Assembly (NCBI GenBank): GCA_033782935.1
Contig: JAWQEG010000486.1
Location: 2,976,001 to 3,040,000 of the forward strand
DNA: 64,000 nt
Direction of reading: 5' to 3'
Source: Petrolisthes cinctipes
Taxonomy: Eukaryota > Arthropoda > Malacostraca > Decapoda > Porcellanidae
The position numbers were made by a program, and so were the translations under genes. Under the pieces are notes generated by a model. The model searched no databases, was not told the DNA's origin, and worked only from the letters and a program-made list of their open reading frames with translations. Each line of letters opens with the position of its first letter. The first letter of the stretch is position 1. Positions 1-13,500 of this stretch are shown here, piece after piece.

Positions 1-849
1 ATTTTGAAAATACTCTAACACGGAGTAGGCATGTACAGTTCGCTTCTGGGACCCCAAAATATCGAATTTTCGGGTGTTTTGGGCATGAATTTGAGATATC
101 GACTTTGGGCACCTAAAATATCGATTTTTAGCATGTTTTGGGCCTATATTTTGAAAATATTCTAGCACTGAGTAGGCATGTACAGATCGCTTCTGGGACC
201 CCAAAATATCGAATTTTCGGGTGTTTTGAGCCTGAATTTGAGATATAAACGGGTACAGAAGATGCATGCACATATCGACTTTTGGGCTCTTAAAATATCG
301 ATTTTCAGCATGTTTTGGGTCTGTATCTTGAAAACATTCTAACTAGGAGTAGGGATGTACAGATCGCTTCTGGGACCCAAAAATATCGAATTTTCGGGTG
401 TTTGGAGCCTGAATTTGAGATATAAACGGGTACAGAAGATGCATGCACATATCGACTTTTGGGCACCTAAAAGATCGATTTTCAGTATGTTATGGGCCTG
501 TATTTTGAAAATACTCTAATACGGAGTAGGCATGTACAGTTCGCTTCTGGGACCCTAAAATATCGAATTTTCGGGTGTTTTGGGCCTGAATTTGAGATAT
601 CGATTTTGGGCACCTGAAATATCGATTTTTAGCATGTTTTGGGCCTATATTTTGAAAATATTCTAGCACTAAGTAGGCATGTACAGATCACTTCTGGGAC
701 CCCAAAATATCGAATTTTCGGGTGTTTTGAGCCTGAATTTGAGATATAAACGGGTATAGAAGATACATGCACAAATCGACTTTTGGGCACCTAAAACATC
801 GATTTTGAGCATGTTTTGGGCCTGTATTTTGAAAATACTCTAACTAGGA

Positions 850-1026
850 GTAGGCATGTACAGATCGCTTCTGGGACCCAAAAATATCGAATTTTCGGGT
901 GTTTTGAGGTTGAATTTGGGATATAAACGGGTACAAAAGATGCATACACATATCGACTTTTGGGCACCTAAAAGATCGATTTTCAGTATTTTTTGGGCCT
1001 GTATTTTGAAAATACTCTAACACGGA
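850..1026 (+). repeat. Example of the 177-bp satellite monomer
   Basis: This is a clean full-length monomer, taken from one GTAGGC phase mark to the next. It has two related halves. The first carries GGGACCC, AAAATATCGAATTTTCGG and GTTTTGAGG. The second carries GGGCACC, AAAGATCGATTTTCAG and TTTTTTGGGCC. The landmarks of the two halves fall in the same order, so the monomer is best read as a diverged dimer of units of about 88 bp. Confidence 0.85.
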
Positions 1027-1173
1027 GTAGGCATGTACAGTTCGCTTCTGGGACCCCAAAATATCGAATTTTCGGGTGTTTTGGGACTGAATTTGAGATA
1101 TTGATTTTGGGCACCTAAAATATCGATTATTAGCATGTTTTGGGCCTATATTTTGAAAATATTCTATCGCTGA
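1027..1173 (+). repeat. Example of the 147-bp short satellite monomer
   Basis: This copy runs phase mark to phase mark in 147 bp. It lacks the stretch that in the 177-bp form carries ACGGGTACAG and GATGCATGCACATAT, so GAGATAT passes straight into TTGATTTTGGGC. The missing piece is bounded by ATAT on both sides in the long form, which suggests a slippage deletion through that short repeat. The short form recurs throughout both arms, so it spread by amplification and not by repeated deletion. Confidence 0.85.
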
Positions 1174-1349
1174 GTAGGCATGTACAGATTGCTTCTGGGA
1201 CCCCAAAATATCGAATTTTCGGGTGTTTTGAGCCTGAATTTGAGATATAAATGGGTAAAGATGATGCATGCACATATCGACTTTAAACACATAAAATATC
1301 GATTTTTAGCATGGTTTGAGCATATATTTTGAAAAAATTCTAGCATTGA

Positions 1350-1507
1350 CTAGACATGTACAGATCGCTTCTGGGACCCAAAATTATCGAATTTTCGGGT
1401 GTTTTGAGGTTGAATTTGAGATATGAACGAGTGCAGAAGATGCATACACATATTGACTTTGGGTACCTAAAATATCGATTTTCAGCATGTTTTGGGCCTG
1501 CATCTGA
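1350..1507 (+). repeat. Example of the ~158-bp satellite monomer variant
   Basis: This variant starts with a diverged phase mark (CTAGACATGTACAG) and ends with GGGCCTGCATCTGAGTAGG. The usual TATTTTGAAAATA and CTAG segment between GGGCCTG and GAGTAGG is missing, which shortens the copy by about 19 bp. The same pair of variant ends recurs, for example near 2685-2844 and 14014-14170, so it is a stable subfamily within the higher-order repeat. Confidence 0.75.
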
Positions 1508-4500
1508 GTAGGCATGTACAGATCGCTTCTGGGACCCCAAAATATCGAATTTTCGGGTGTTTGTAGCCTGAATTTGAGATATAAACGGGTACAGAAGATG
1601 CATGCACATATCGATTTTTGGGCACCAAAAAGATTGATTTAAGTATGTTTTGGGCCTGTCTTTTGAAAATACTCTAACACGGAGTAGGCATGTACAGTTC
1701 GCTTCTGGGACCCCAAAATATCGAATTTTCGGGTGTTTTGGGCCTTAATTTGAGATATCGATTTTGGGCACCTAAAATATCGATTATTTTCATGTTTTGG
1801 GCCTATATTTTGAAAATATTCTAGCACTGAGTAGGCATGTATAGATCGCTTCTGGGACCCCAAAATATCGAATTTTCGGGTGTTTTGAGCCTGAATTTGA
1901 GATATAAACGGGTACAGAAGATGCATGCACATATCGACTTTTGGGCTCTTAAAATATTGATTTTCAGCATGTTTTGGGTCTGTATCTTGAAAACATTCTA
2001 ACTAGGAGTAGGGATGTACAGATCGCTTCTGGGACCCAAAAATATCGAATTTTCGGGTGTTTGGAGCCTGAATTTGAGATATAAACGGGTACAGAAGATG
2101 CATGCACATATCGACTTTTGGGCACCTAAAAGATCGATTTTCAGTATGTTATGGGCCTGTATTTTGAAAATACTCTAATACGGAGTAGGCATGTACAGAT
2201 CGCTTCTGGGACACCAAAATATCGAATTTTTGGGTGTTTTGGGCCTGAATTTGAGATATCGACTTTGGGCACCTAAAATATCGGTTTTTAGCATGTTTTG
2301 GGCCTATATTTTGAAAATATTCTAGCACTGAGTAGGCATGTACAGATCGCTTCTGGGACCCCAAAATAACCAAATTTCGGGTGTTTTGAGCCTGAATTTG
2401 AGATATAAACGGGTACAGTAGATGCATGCACATATCGACTTTTGGGCACCTAAAATATCGATTTTGAGCATGTTTTGGGCCTGTATTTTGAAAATACTCT
2501 AACTAGGAGTAGGCATGTACAGATCGCTTCTGGGACCCAAAAATATCGAATTTTCGGGTGTTTTGAGCCTGAATTTGAGATGTAAACGGGTACAGAAGAT
2601 GCATGCACATATCGACTTTGGACACTTAAAATATCGATTTTTAGCATGTTTTGAGCCTATATTTTGAAAATATTCTAGCACTGACTAGACATGTACAGAT
2701 CGCTTCTGATACCCAAAAATTATCGAATTTTCGGGTGTTTTGAGGTTGAATTTGAGATATAAACGAGTGGAGAAGATGCATACACATGTTGACTTTGGGT
2801 ACCTAAAATATCGATTTTCAGCATGTTTTGGGCCTACATCTGAGTAGGCATGTACAGATCGCTTCTGGGACCCCAAAATATCGAATTTTCGGGTGTTTGT
2901 AGCCTGAATTTGAGATATAAACGGGTACAGAAGATGCATGCACATATCGATTTTTGGGCACCAAAAAGATCGATTTTCAGTATGTTTTGGGCCTGTATTT
3001 TGAAAATACTCTAATACGGAGTAGGCATGTACAGTTCGCTTCTGGGACCCCAAAATATCGAATTTTCGGGTGTTTTGGGCCTGAATTTGAGATATCGACT
3101 TTGGGCACCTAAAATATCGATTTTTAGCATGTTTTGGGCCTATATTTTGAAAATATTCTAGCACTGAGTAGGCATGTACAGATCGCTTCTGGGACCGAAT
3201 ATATCGAATTTTCGGGTGTTTTGATCCTGAATTTGAGATATAAACGGGTACAGAAGATGCATGCACATATCGACTTTTGGGCACCTAAAATATCGATTTT
3301 GAGCATGTTTCGGGTCTGTATCTTGAAAACATTCTAACTAGGAGTAGGGATGTACAGATCGCTTCTAGGACCGAAAAATACCGAATTTTTGGGTGTTTTG
3401 AGCCTGAATTTGAGATATAAACAGGTACAGAAGATGCATGCACATATTGACTTTGGGAACCTAAAATATCGATTTTCAGCATGTTTTGGGCCTGTATTTT
3501 GAAAATACTCTAACTAGGAGTAGGGATGTACAGATCGCTTCTAGGACCCAAAAATAACGAATTTTCCGGTGTTTTGAGCCTGAATTTGAGATATAAACAG
3601 GTACAGAAGATGCATGCACATATTGACTTTGGGCACCTAAAATATCGATTTTCAGCATGTTTTGGGCCTGCATCTGAGTAGGCATGTACAGATCGCTTCT
3701 AGGACCCAAAACTATCGAATTTTCGGGTGTTTTGAGCCTGAATTTGAGATATAAACGGGTACAGAAGATGCATGCACATATCGACTTTGGACACTTAAAA
3801 TATCGATTTTTAGCATGTTTTGAGCCAATATTTTGAAAAAATTCTAGCACTGAGTAGGCATGTACAGATCGCTTCTGGGACCCAAAAATATCGAATTTTC
3901 GGGATTTTTGAGGTTGAATTTGGGATATAAACGAGTACAGAAGATGCATGCACATATCGACTTTTGGGCACCTAAAAGATCGATTTTCAGTATGTTTTGG
4001 GCCTGTATTTTGAAAATACTCTAACACGGAGTAGGCATGTACAGTTCGCTTCTGGGACCCCAAAATATCGAATTTTCGGGTGTTTTGGGCCTGAATTTAA
4101 AAAATATATTTTGGGCACCTAAAATATCGATTTTTAGCATGTTTTGGGCCTCTATATTTTGAAAATATTCTAGCACTAAGTAGGCATTTACAGATCACTT
4201 CTGGGATCCCAAAATATCGAATTTTCGGGTGTTTTGAGCCTGAATTTGAGATATAAACGGATACAGATGATGCATGCACATATCGACTTTGGACACTTAA
4301 AATATCGATTTTTAGCATGTTTGGAGCCTATATTTTGAAAATATTCTAGCACTAAGAAGGCATGTACAGATCACTTCTGGGACCCCAAAATATCGAATTT
4401 TCGGGTGTTTTTAGCCTGAATTTGAGATATAAACGGGTACAGAAGATGCATGCACAAATCGACTTTTGGGAACCTAAAATATCGATTTTGAGCATGTTTT

Positions 4501-7500
4501 GGGCCTGTATTTTGAAAATACTCTAACTAGGAGTAGGCATGTACAGATAGCTTCTGGGACCACAAAATATCGAATTTTCGGGTGTTTTGAGCCTGAATTT
4601 GAGATATAAACGGGTACAGAAGAAGCATGCACATATCGACTTTGGACACTAATAATATCGATTTTTAGCTTTTTTTGAGCCTATATTTTGGAAACATTCT
4701 CGCACTGACTAGACATGTACAGATCGCTTCTGATACCCAAAATTATCGAATTTTCGGGTGTTTTGAGGTTGAATTTGAGATATAAACGAGATGCATACAC
4801 ATGTTGACTTTGGGCACCTAAAATATCGATTTTTAGCATGTTTTGGGCCTGCATATGAGTAGGCATGTACAGATCGCTTCTGGGACCCCAAAATATCGAA
4901 TTTTCTAGTGTTTGTAGCCTGAATTTGAGATATAAACGGGTACAGAAGATGCATGCACATATCGACTCTTGGGCACCAAAAAGATCGATTTTCAGTATGT
5001 TTTGGGCCTGTATTTTGAAAATACTCTAACACGGAGTAGGCATGTACAGTTCGCTTCTGGGACCCCAAAATATCGAATTTTCGGGTGTTTTGGGCCTGAA
5101 TTTGAGATATCGATTTTGGGCACCTAAAATATCGATTATTAGCATGTTTTGGGCCTATATTTTGAAAATATTCTAGCACTAAGTAGGCATGTAAAGATCA
5201 CTTTTGGGACCCCAAAATATCGAATTTTCGGGTGTTTTAAGCCTGAATTTGAGATATAAACGGGTACAGATGATGCATGCACATATCGACTTTGGACACT
5301 CAAAATATCGATTTTTAGCATGGTTTGAGCCTACATTTTGAAAAAATTCTAGCACTGTACAGATCGCTTCTGGGACCCCAAAATATCGAATTTTCTGGTG
5401 TTTTGAGGTTGAATTTGGGATATAAATGGGTACAGAAGATGTATGCACATATCGACTCTTTGGCACCTAAAAGATCGATTTTCAGTATGTTTTGGGCCTG
5501 TATTTTGAAAATACTCTAACACGGAGTAGGCATGTACAGTTCGCTTCTGGGATCCAAAAATATCGAATTTCCGTGAGTTTTGGGCATGAATTTGAGATAT
5601 CGACTTTGGGCACCTAAAATATCGATTTTTAGCATGTTTTGGGCCTATATTTTGAAAATATTCTAGCACTGAGTAGGCATGTACAGATCGCTTCTGGGAC
5701 CCCAAAATATCGAATTTTCGGGTGTTTTGAGCCTGAATTTGAGATATAAACGGGTACAGAAGATGCATGCACATATCGACTTTTGGGCACCTAAAATATC
5801 GATTTTGAGCATGTTTTGGGTCTGTATCTTGAAAACATTCTAGCACTGAGTAGGGATGTACAGATCGCTTCTAGGACCCAAAAATACCGAATTTTTGGAT
5901 GTTTTGAGCCTGAATTTGAGATATAAACAGGTACAGAAGATGCATGCACATATTGACTTTGGGCACCTAAAATATCGATTTTCAGCATGTTTTGGGCCTG
6001 TATTTTGAAAATACTCTAACTAGGAGTAGGGATGTACAGATCGCTTCTAGGACCCAAAAATACCGAATTTTACGGTGTTTTGAGCCTGAATTTGAGATAT
6101 AAACAGGTACAGAAGATGCATGCACATATTGACTTTGGGCACCTAAAATATCGATTTTCAGCATGTTTTGGGCCTGCATCTGAGTAGGCATGTACAGATC
6201 GCTTCTAGGACCCAAAACTATCGAATTTTCGGGTGTTTTGAGCCTGAATTTGTGATATAAACGGGTACAGAAGATGCATGCACATATCGACTTTGGACAC
6301 TTAAAATATCGATTTTTAGCATGTTTTGAGCCTATATTTTGAAAAAATTCTAGCACTGACTAGGCATGTACAGATCGCTTCTGGGACTTAAAAATATCGA
6401 ATTTTCGGGAGTTTTGAGGTTGAATTTGGGGTATAAACGGGTACAAAAGATGCATGCACATATTGACTTTGGGCACCTAAAATATCGATTTTCAGCATGT
6501 TTTGGGCCTGCATCTGAGTAGGCATGTACAGATCGCTTCTAGGACCCAAAACTATCGAATTTTCGGGTATTTTGAGCCTGAATTTGAGATATAAACGGGT
6601 ACAGAAGATGCATGCACATATCGACTTTGGACACTTAAAATATCGATTTTTAGCATGTTTTGAGCCTATATTTTGAAAAAATTCTAGCACTGAGTAGGCA
6701 TGTACAGATCGCTTCTGGGACCCAAAAATATCGAATTTTCGGGAGTTTTGAGGTTGAATTTAGGATATAAACGTGTACAGAAGATGCATGCACATATCGA
6801 CTTTTGGGCACCTAAAAGATCGATTTTCAGTATGTTTTGGGCCTGTATTTTGAAAATACTCTAACACGGAGTAGGCATGTACAGTTCGCTTCTGGGACCC
6901 CAAAATATCGAATTTTCGGGTGTTTGGGGCCTGAATTTAAAAAATATATTTTGGACACCTAAAATATCGATTTTTAGCATGTTTTGGGCCTATATTTTGA
7001 AAATATTCTAGCACTAAGTAGGCATGTACAGATCACTTCTGGGACCCCAAAATATCGAATTTTCGGGTGTTTTGAGCCTGAATTTGAGATATAAACGGAT
7101 ACAGATGATGCATGCACATATCGACTTTGGACACTTAAAATATCGATTTTTAGCATGTTTTGAGCCTATATTTTGAGAAAATTCTAGCACTGAGTAGGCA
7201 TGTACAGATCGCTTCTGGGACCCAAAAATATCGAATTTTCGGGTGTTTTGAGGTTGAATTTGGGATACAAACGGGTACAGATGATGCATGCACATATCGA
7301 CTTTGTACACTCAAAATATCGATTTTTAGCATGGTTTGAGCCTATATTTTGAAAAAATTCTAGCACTGTACAGATCGCTTCTGGGACCCAAAAATATCGA
7401 ATTTTCGGGTGTTTTGAGGTTGAATTTGGGATATAAATGGGGACAGAAGATGCATGCACATATCGTTCTTTTTGGCACCTAAAAGATCGATTTTCAGTAT

Positions 7501-10500
7501 GTTTTGGGCCTGTATTTTGAAAATACTCTAACACGGAGTAGGCATGTACAGTTCGCTTCTGGGACCCCAAAATATCGAATTTTAGGGTGTTTTGGGCCTA
7601 AATTTGAGATATCGACTTTGGGCACCTAAAATATCGATTTTGAGCATGTTTTGTGCCTATATTTTGAAAATATTCTAGCACTAAGTAGGCATGTACAGAT
7701 CACTTCTGGGACCCCAAAATATCGAATTTTCGGGTGTTTTGAGCCTGAATTTGAGATATAAACGGATACAGATGATGCATGCACATATCGACTTTGGACA
7801 CTTAAAATATCGATTTTTAGCATGTTTTGAGCCTATATCTTGAAAAAATTCTAGCACTGAGTAGGCATGTACAGATCGCTTATGGGACCCAAAAATATCG
7901 AATTTTCGGGTGTTTTGAGGTTGAATTTGGGATATAAACGGGTGCAGAAGATGCATACACATATTGACTTTGGTCACCAAAAATATCGATTTTCAGCTTG
8001 TTTTGGGCCTGTATCTTGAAAACATTCTAACTAGGAGTGTGCATGTACAGATCGCTTCTGGGACCCCAAAATATCGAATTTTCGGGTGTTTTGAACCTGA
8101 ATTTGAGATATAAACGGGTACAGACGATGCATCCTCATATCGACTTTTGGGCACCTAAAAGATCGATTTTCAGTATGTTTTGGGCCTGTATATTGAAAAT
8201 ACTCTAACACGGAGTAGGCATGTACAGTTCGCTTCTGGGAACCTAAAATATCGAATTTTCGGGTGTTTTGGGCCTGAATTTGAGATATACATTTTGGGCA
8301 CCTAAAATATCGATTTTTAGCATGTTTTGGGCCTATATTTTGAAAATATTCTAGCACTAAGTAGGCATGTACAGATCACTTCTGGGACCCCAAAATATCG
8401 AATTTTCGGGTGTTTTGAGCCTGATTTTGAGATATAAACGGATACAGATGATGAATGCACATATCGACTTTGGACACTTAAAATATCGATTTTTAGCATG
8501 TTTTGAGCTTATATCTTGAAAAAATTCTAGCACTGAGTAGGCATGTACAGATCGCTTCTGGGACCCAAAAATATCGAATTTTCGGGAGTTTTGAGGTTGA
8601 ATTTGGGATATAAACGGGTACAGATGATGCATGCACATATCGACTTTTGGGCACCTAAAAGATCGATTTTCAGTATGTTTTGGGCCTGTATATTGAAAAT
8701 ACTCTAACACGGAGTAGGCATGTACAGTTCGCTTCTGGGACCCTAAAATATCGAATTTTCGGGTGTTTTGGGCCTGAATTTGAGATATCGATTTTGGTCA
8801 CCTGAAATATCGATTTTTTGCATGTTTTGGGCCTATATTTTGAAAATATTCTAGCACTAAGTAGGCATGTACAGATCACTTCTGGGACCCCAAAATATCG
8901 AATTTTCGGGTGTTTTGAGCCTGAATTTGAGATATAAACGGGTACAGAAGAAGCATGCACAAATCGACTTTTGGGAACCTAAAATATAGATTTTGAGCAT
9001 GTTTTGGGCCTGTATTTTGAAAATACTCTAACTAGGAGTTGGAATGTACAGATCACTTCTGGGACCCCAAAATATCGAATTTTCGGCTGTTTTGAGCCAG
9101 AATTTGAGATATAAACGGGTACAGAAGATGAATGCACATATCGACTTTGGACACTAATAATATCGATTTTCAGCATGTTTTGAGCCTATATTTTGAAAAC
9201 ATTCTAGCACTGACTAGACATGTACAGATCGCTTCTGATACCCAAAATTATCGAATTTTCGGGTGTTTTGAGGTTGAATTTGAGATATAAACGAGTGCAG
9301 AAGATACATACACATTTTGACTTTGGGCACCTAAAATATCGATTTTTAGCATGTTTTGGGCCTGCATCTGAGTAGGCATGTACAGATCGCTTCTGGGACC
9401 CCAAAATATCGAATTTTCTAGTGTTTGTAGCCTGAATTTGAGATATAAACAGGTACAGAAGATGCATGCACATATCGACTTTTGGGCACAAAAAGATCGA
9501 TTTTCAGTATGTTTAGGGCCTGTATTTTGAAAATACTCTAACACGGAGTAGGCATGTACAGTTCGCTTCTGGGACCCCAAAATATCGAATTTTCGGGTGT
9601 TTTGGGCCTGAATTTGAGATATCGATTTTAGGCACCTAAAATATCGATTATTAGCATGTTTTGGGCCTATATTTTGAAAATATTCTAGCACTAAGTAGGC
9701 ATGTAAAGATCACTTTTGGGACCCCAAAATATCGAATTTTCGGGTGTTTTGACCCTGAATTTGAGATATAAACGGGTACAGATGATGCATGCACATATCG
9801 ACTTTGGACACTCAAAATATCGATTTTTAGCATGGTTTGAGCCTATATTTTGAAAAAATTCTAGCACTGTACAGATCGCTTCTGGGACCAAAAAAATTTC
9901 GAATTTTCGGGTGTTTTGAGGTTGAATTTGGAATATAAACGGGTACAGAAGATGCATGCACATATCGACTTTTTGGCACCTAAAAGATCGATTTTCAATA
10001 TGTTTTGGGCCTGTATTTTGAAAATACTCTAACACGGAGTAGGCATATACAGTTCGCTTCTGGGACCCCAAAATATCGAATTTTCGGGTGTTTTGGGCAT
10101 GAATTTGAGATATCGACTTTGGGCACCTAAAATATCGATTTTTAGTATGTTTTGGGCCTATACTTTGAAAATATTCTAGCAATGAGTAGGCATGTACAGA
10201 TCGCTTCTGGGACCCCAAAATATCGAATTTTCGGGTGTTTTGAGCCTGAATTTGAGATATAAACGGGTACAGAAGATGCATGCACATATCGACTTTTGGG
10301 CACCTAAAATATCGATTTTGAGCATGTTTTGGGTCTGTATCTTGAAAACATTCTAACTAGGAGTAGGGATGTACAGATCGCTTCTAGGACCCAAAAATAC
10401 CGAATTTTCGGGTGTTTTGAGCCTGAATTTGAGATATAAACAAGTACAGAAGATGCATGCACATATTGACTTTGGGCACCTAAAATATCGATTTTCAGCA

Positions 10501-13500
10501 TGTTTTGGGCCTGTATTTTGAAAATACTCTAACTATGAGTAGGGATGTACAGATCGCTTCTAGGACCCAAAAATACCGAATTTTCCGGTGTTTTGAGCCT
10601 GAATTTGAGATATAAACAGGTACAGAAGATGCATGCACATATTGACTTTGGGCACCTAAAATATCGATTTTCAGCATGTTTTGGGCCTGCATCTGAGTAG
10701 GCATGTACAGATCGCTTCTAGGACCCAAAACTATCGAATTTTCGGGTGTTTTGAGCCTGAATTTGAGATATAAACGGGTACAGAAGATGCATGCACATAT
10801 CGACTTTTGGGCACCAAAAAGATCGATTTTCAGTATGTTTTGGGCCTGTATTTTGAAACTACTCTAACACGGAGTAGGCATGTACAGTTCGCTTCTGGGA
10901 CCCCAAAATATCGAATTTTAGGGTGTTTTGGGCCTGAATTTGAGATATCGATTTTGGGCACCTAAAATATCGATTATTAGCATGTTTTGGGCCTGTATTT
11001 TGAAAATACTCTAACTAGGAGTAGGGATGTACAGATCGCTTCTAGGACCCAAAACTATCGAATTTTCGGGTGTTTTGAGCCTGAATTTGAGATATAAACG
11101 GGTACAGAAGATGCATGCACATATCGACTTTTGGGCACCAAAAAGATCGATTTTCAGTATGTTTTGGGCCTGTATTTTGAAAATACTCTAACACGGAGTA
11201 GGCATGTACAGTTCGCTTCTGGGACCCCAAAATATCGAATTTTCGGGTGTTTTGGGCCTGAATTTGAGATATCGATTTTGGGCACCTAAAATATCGATTA
11301 TTAGCATGTTTTGGGCCTATATTTTGAAAATATTCTAGCATTAAGTAGGCATGTAAAGATCACTTTTGGGACCCCAAAATATCGAATTTTCGGGTGTTTT
11401 GAGCATGAATTTGAGATATAAACGGGTACAGAAGATGCATGCACATATCGACTTTGGACACTCAAAATATCGATTTTTAGCATGGTTTGAGCCTATATTT
11501 TGAAAAAATTCTAGCACTGTACAGATCGCTTCTGGGACCTAAAAATATCGAATTTTCGGGTGTTTTGAGGTTGAATTTGGAATATAAATGGGTACAGAAG
11601 ATGCATGCACATATCGACTTTTTGGCACCTAAAAGATCGATTTTCAATATGTTTTGGGCCTGTATTTTGAAAATACTCTAACACGGAGTAGGCATATACA
11701 GTTCGCTTCTGGGACCCCAAAATATCGAATTTTCGGGTGTTTTGGGCATGAATTTGAGATATCGACTTTGGGCACCTAAAATATCGATTTTTAGCATGTT
11801 TTGGGCCTATACTTTGAAAATATTCTAGCACTGAGTAGGCATGTACAGATCGCTTCTGGGACCCCAAAATATCGAATTTTCGGGTGTTTTGAGCCTGAAT
11901 TTGAGATATAAACGGGTACAGAAGATGCATGCACATATCGACTTTTGGGCACCTAAAATATCGATTTTGAGCATGTTTTGGGTCTGTATCTTGAAAACAT
12001 TCTAACTAGGAGTAGGGATGTGCAGATCGCTTCTAGGACCCAAAAATACCGAATTTTCGGGTGTTTTGAGCCTGAACTTGAGATATAAACAAGTACAGAA
12101 GATGCATGCACATATTGACTTTGGGCACCTAAAATATCGATTTTGAGCATGTTTTGGGCCTGTATTTTGAAAATACTCTAAATAGGAGTAGGGATGTACA
12201 GATCGCTTCTAGGACCCAAAAATACCGAATTTTCCGGTATTTTGAGCCTGAATTTGAGATATAAACAGGTACAGAAGATGCATGCACATATTGACTTTGG
12301 GCACCTAAAATATCGATTTTCAGCATGTTTTGGGCCTGCATCTGAGTAGGCATGTACAGATCGCTTCTAGGACCCAAAACTATCGAATTTTCGGGTGTTT
12401 TGAGCCTGAATTTGAGATATAAACGGGTACAGAAGATGCATGCACATATCGACTTTTGGGCACCAAAAAGATCGATTTTCAGTATGTTTTGGGCCTGTAT
12501 TTTGAAAATACTCTAACACGGAGTAGGCATGTACAGTTCGCTTCTGGGACCCCAAAATATTGAATTTTCGGGTGTTTTGGGCTGAATTTGAGATATAGAT
12601 TTTGGGCACCTAAAATATCGATTATTAGCATGTTTTGGGCCTATATTTTGAAAATATTCTAGCACTGAGTAGGCATGTAAAGATCACTTTTGGGACCCCA
12701 ATATATCGAATTTTCGGGTGTTTTGAGCATGAATTTGAGATATAAACGGGTACAGATGATGCATGCACATATCGACTTTGGACACTCAAAATATCGATTT
12801 TTAGCATGGTTTGAGCCTATATTTTGAAAAAATTCTAGCACTGTACAGATCGCTTCTGGGACCCAAAAATATCGAATTTTCGGGTGTTTTGAGGTTGAAT
12901 TTGGGATATAAACGGGTACAGAAGATGCATGCACATATCGACTTATGGGCACTTAAAATATCGATTTTGAGCATGTTTTGGGTCTTTATCTTGAAAACAT
13001 TCTAACTAGGAGTAGGGATGTACAGATCGCTTCTGGGACCCCAAAATATAGAATTTTCGGGTGTTTTGGGCATGAATTTGAGATATCGACTTTGGGCACC
13101 TAAAATATCGATTTTTAGCATGTTTTGGGCCTATATTTTGAAAATATTCTAGCACTGAGTAGGCATGTACAGATCTCTTCTGGGACCCCAAAATATCGAA
13201 TTTTCGGGTGTTTTGAGCCTGAATTTGAGATATAAACGGGTACAGAAGATGCATGCACATATCGACTTATGGGCACTTAAAATATCGATTTTGAGCATGT
13301 TTTGGGTCTTTATCTTGAAAACATTCTAACTAGGAGTAGGGATGTACAGATCGCTTCTGGGACCCCAAAATATAGCATTTTCGGGTGTTTGTAGCCTGAA
13401 TTTCAGATATAAACGGGTACAGAAGATTCATGCACATATCGACTTTTGGGCACCAAAAAGATCGATTTTCAGTATGTTTTGGGCCTGTATTTTGAAAATA

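Noticed and set aside
850..1026. CENP-B box in the satellite
   Set aside because: TTCGGG and CCCGAA occur, but the required spacing TTCG-N4-A-N2-CGGG is not met on either strand of the consensus.
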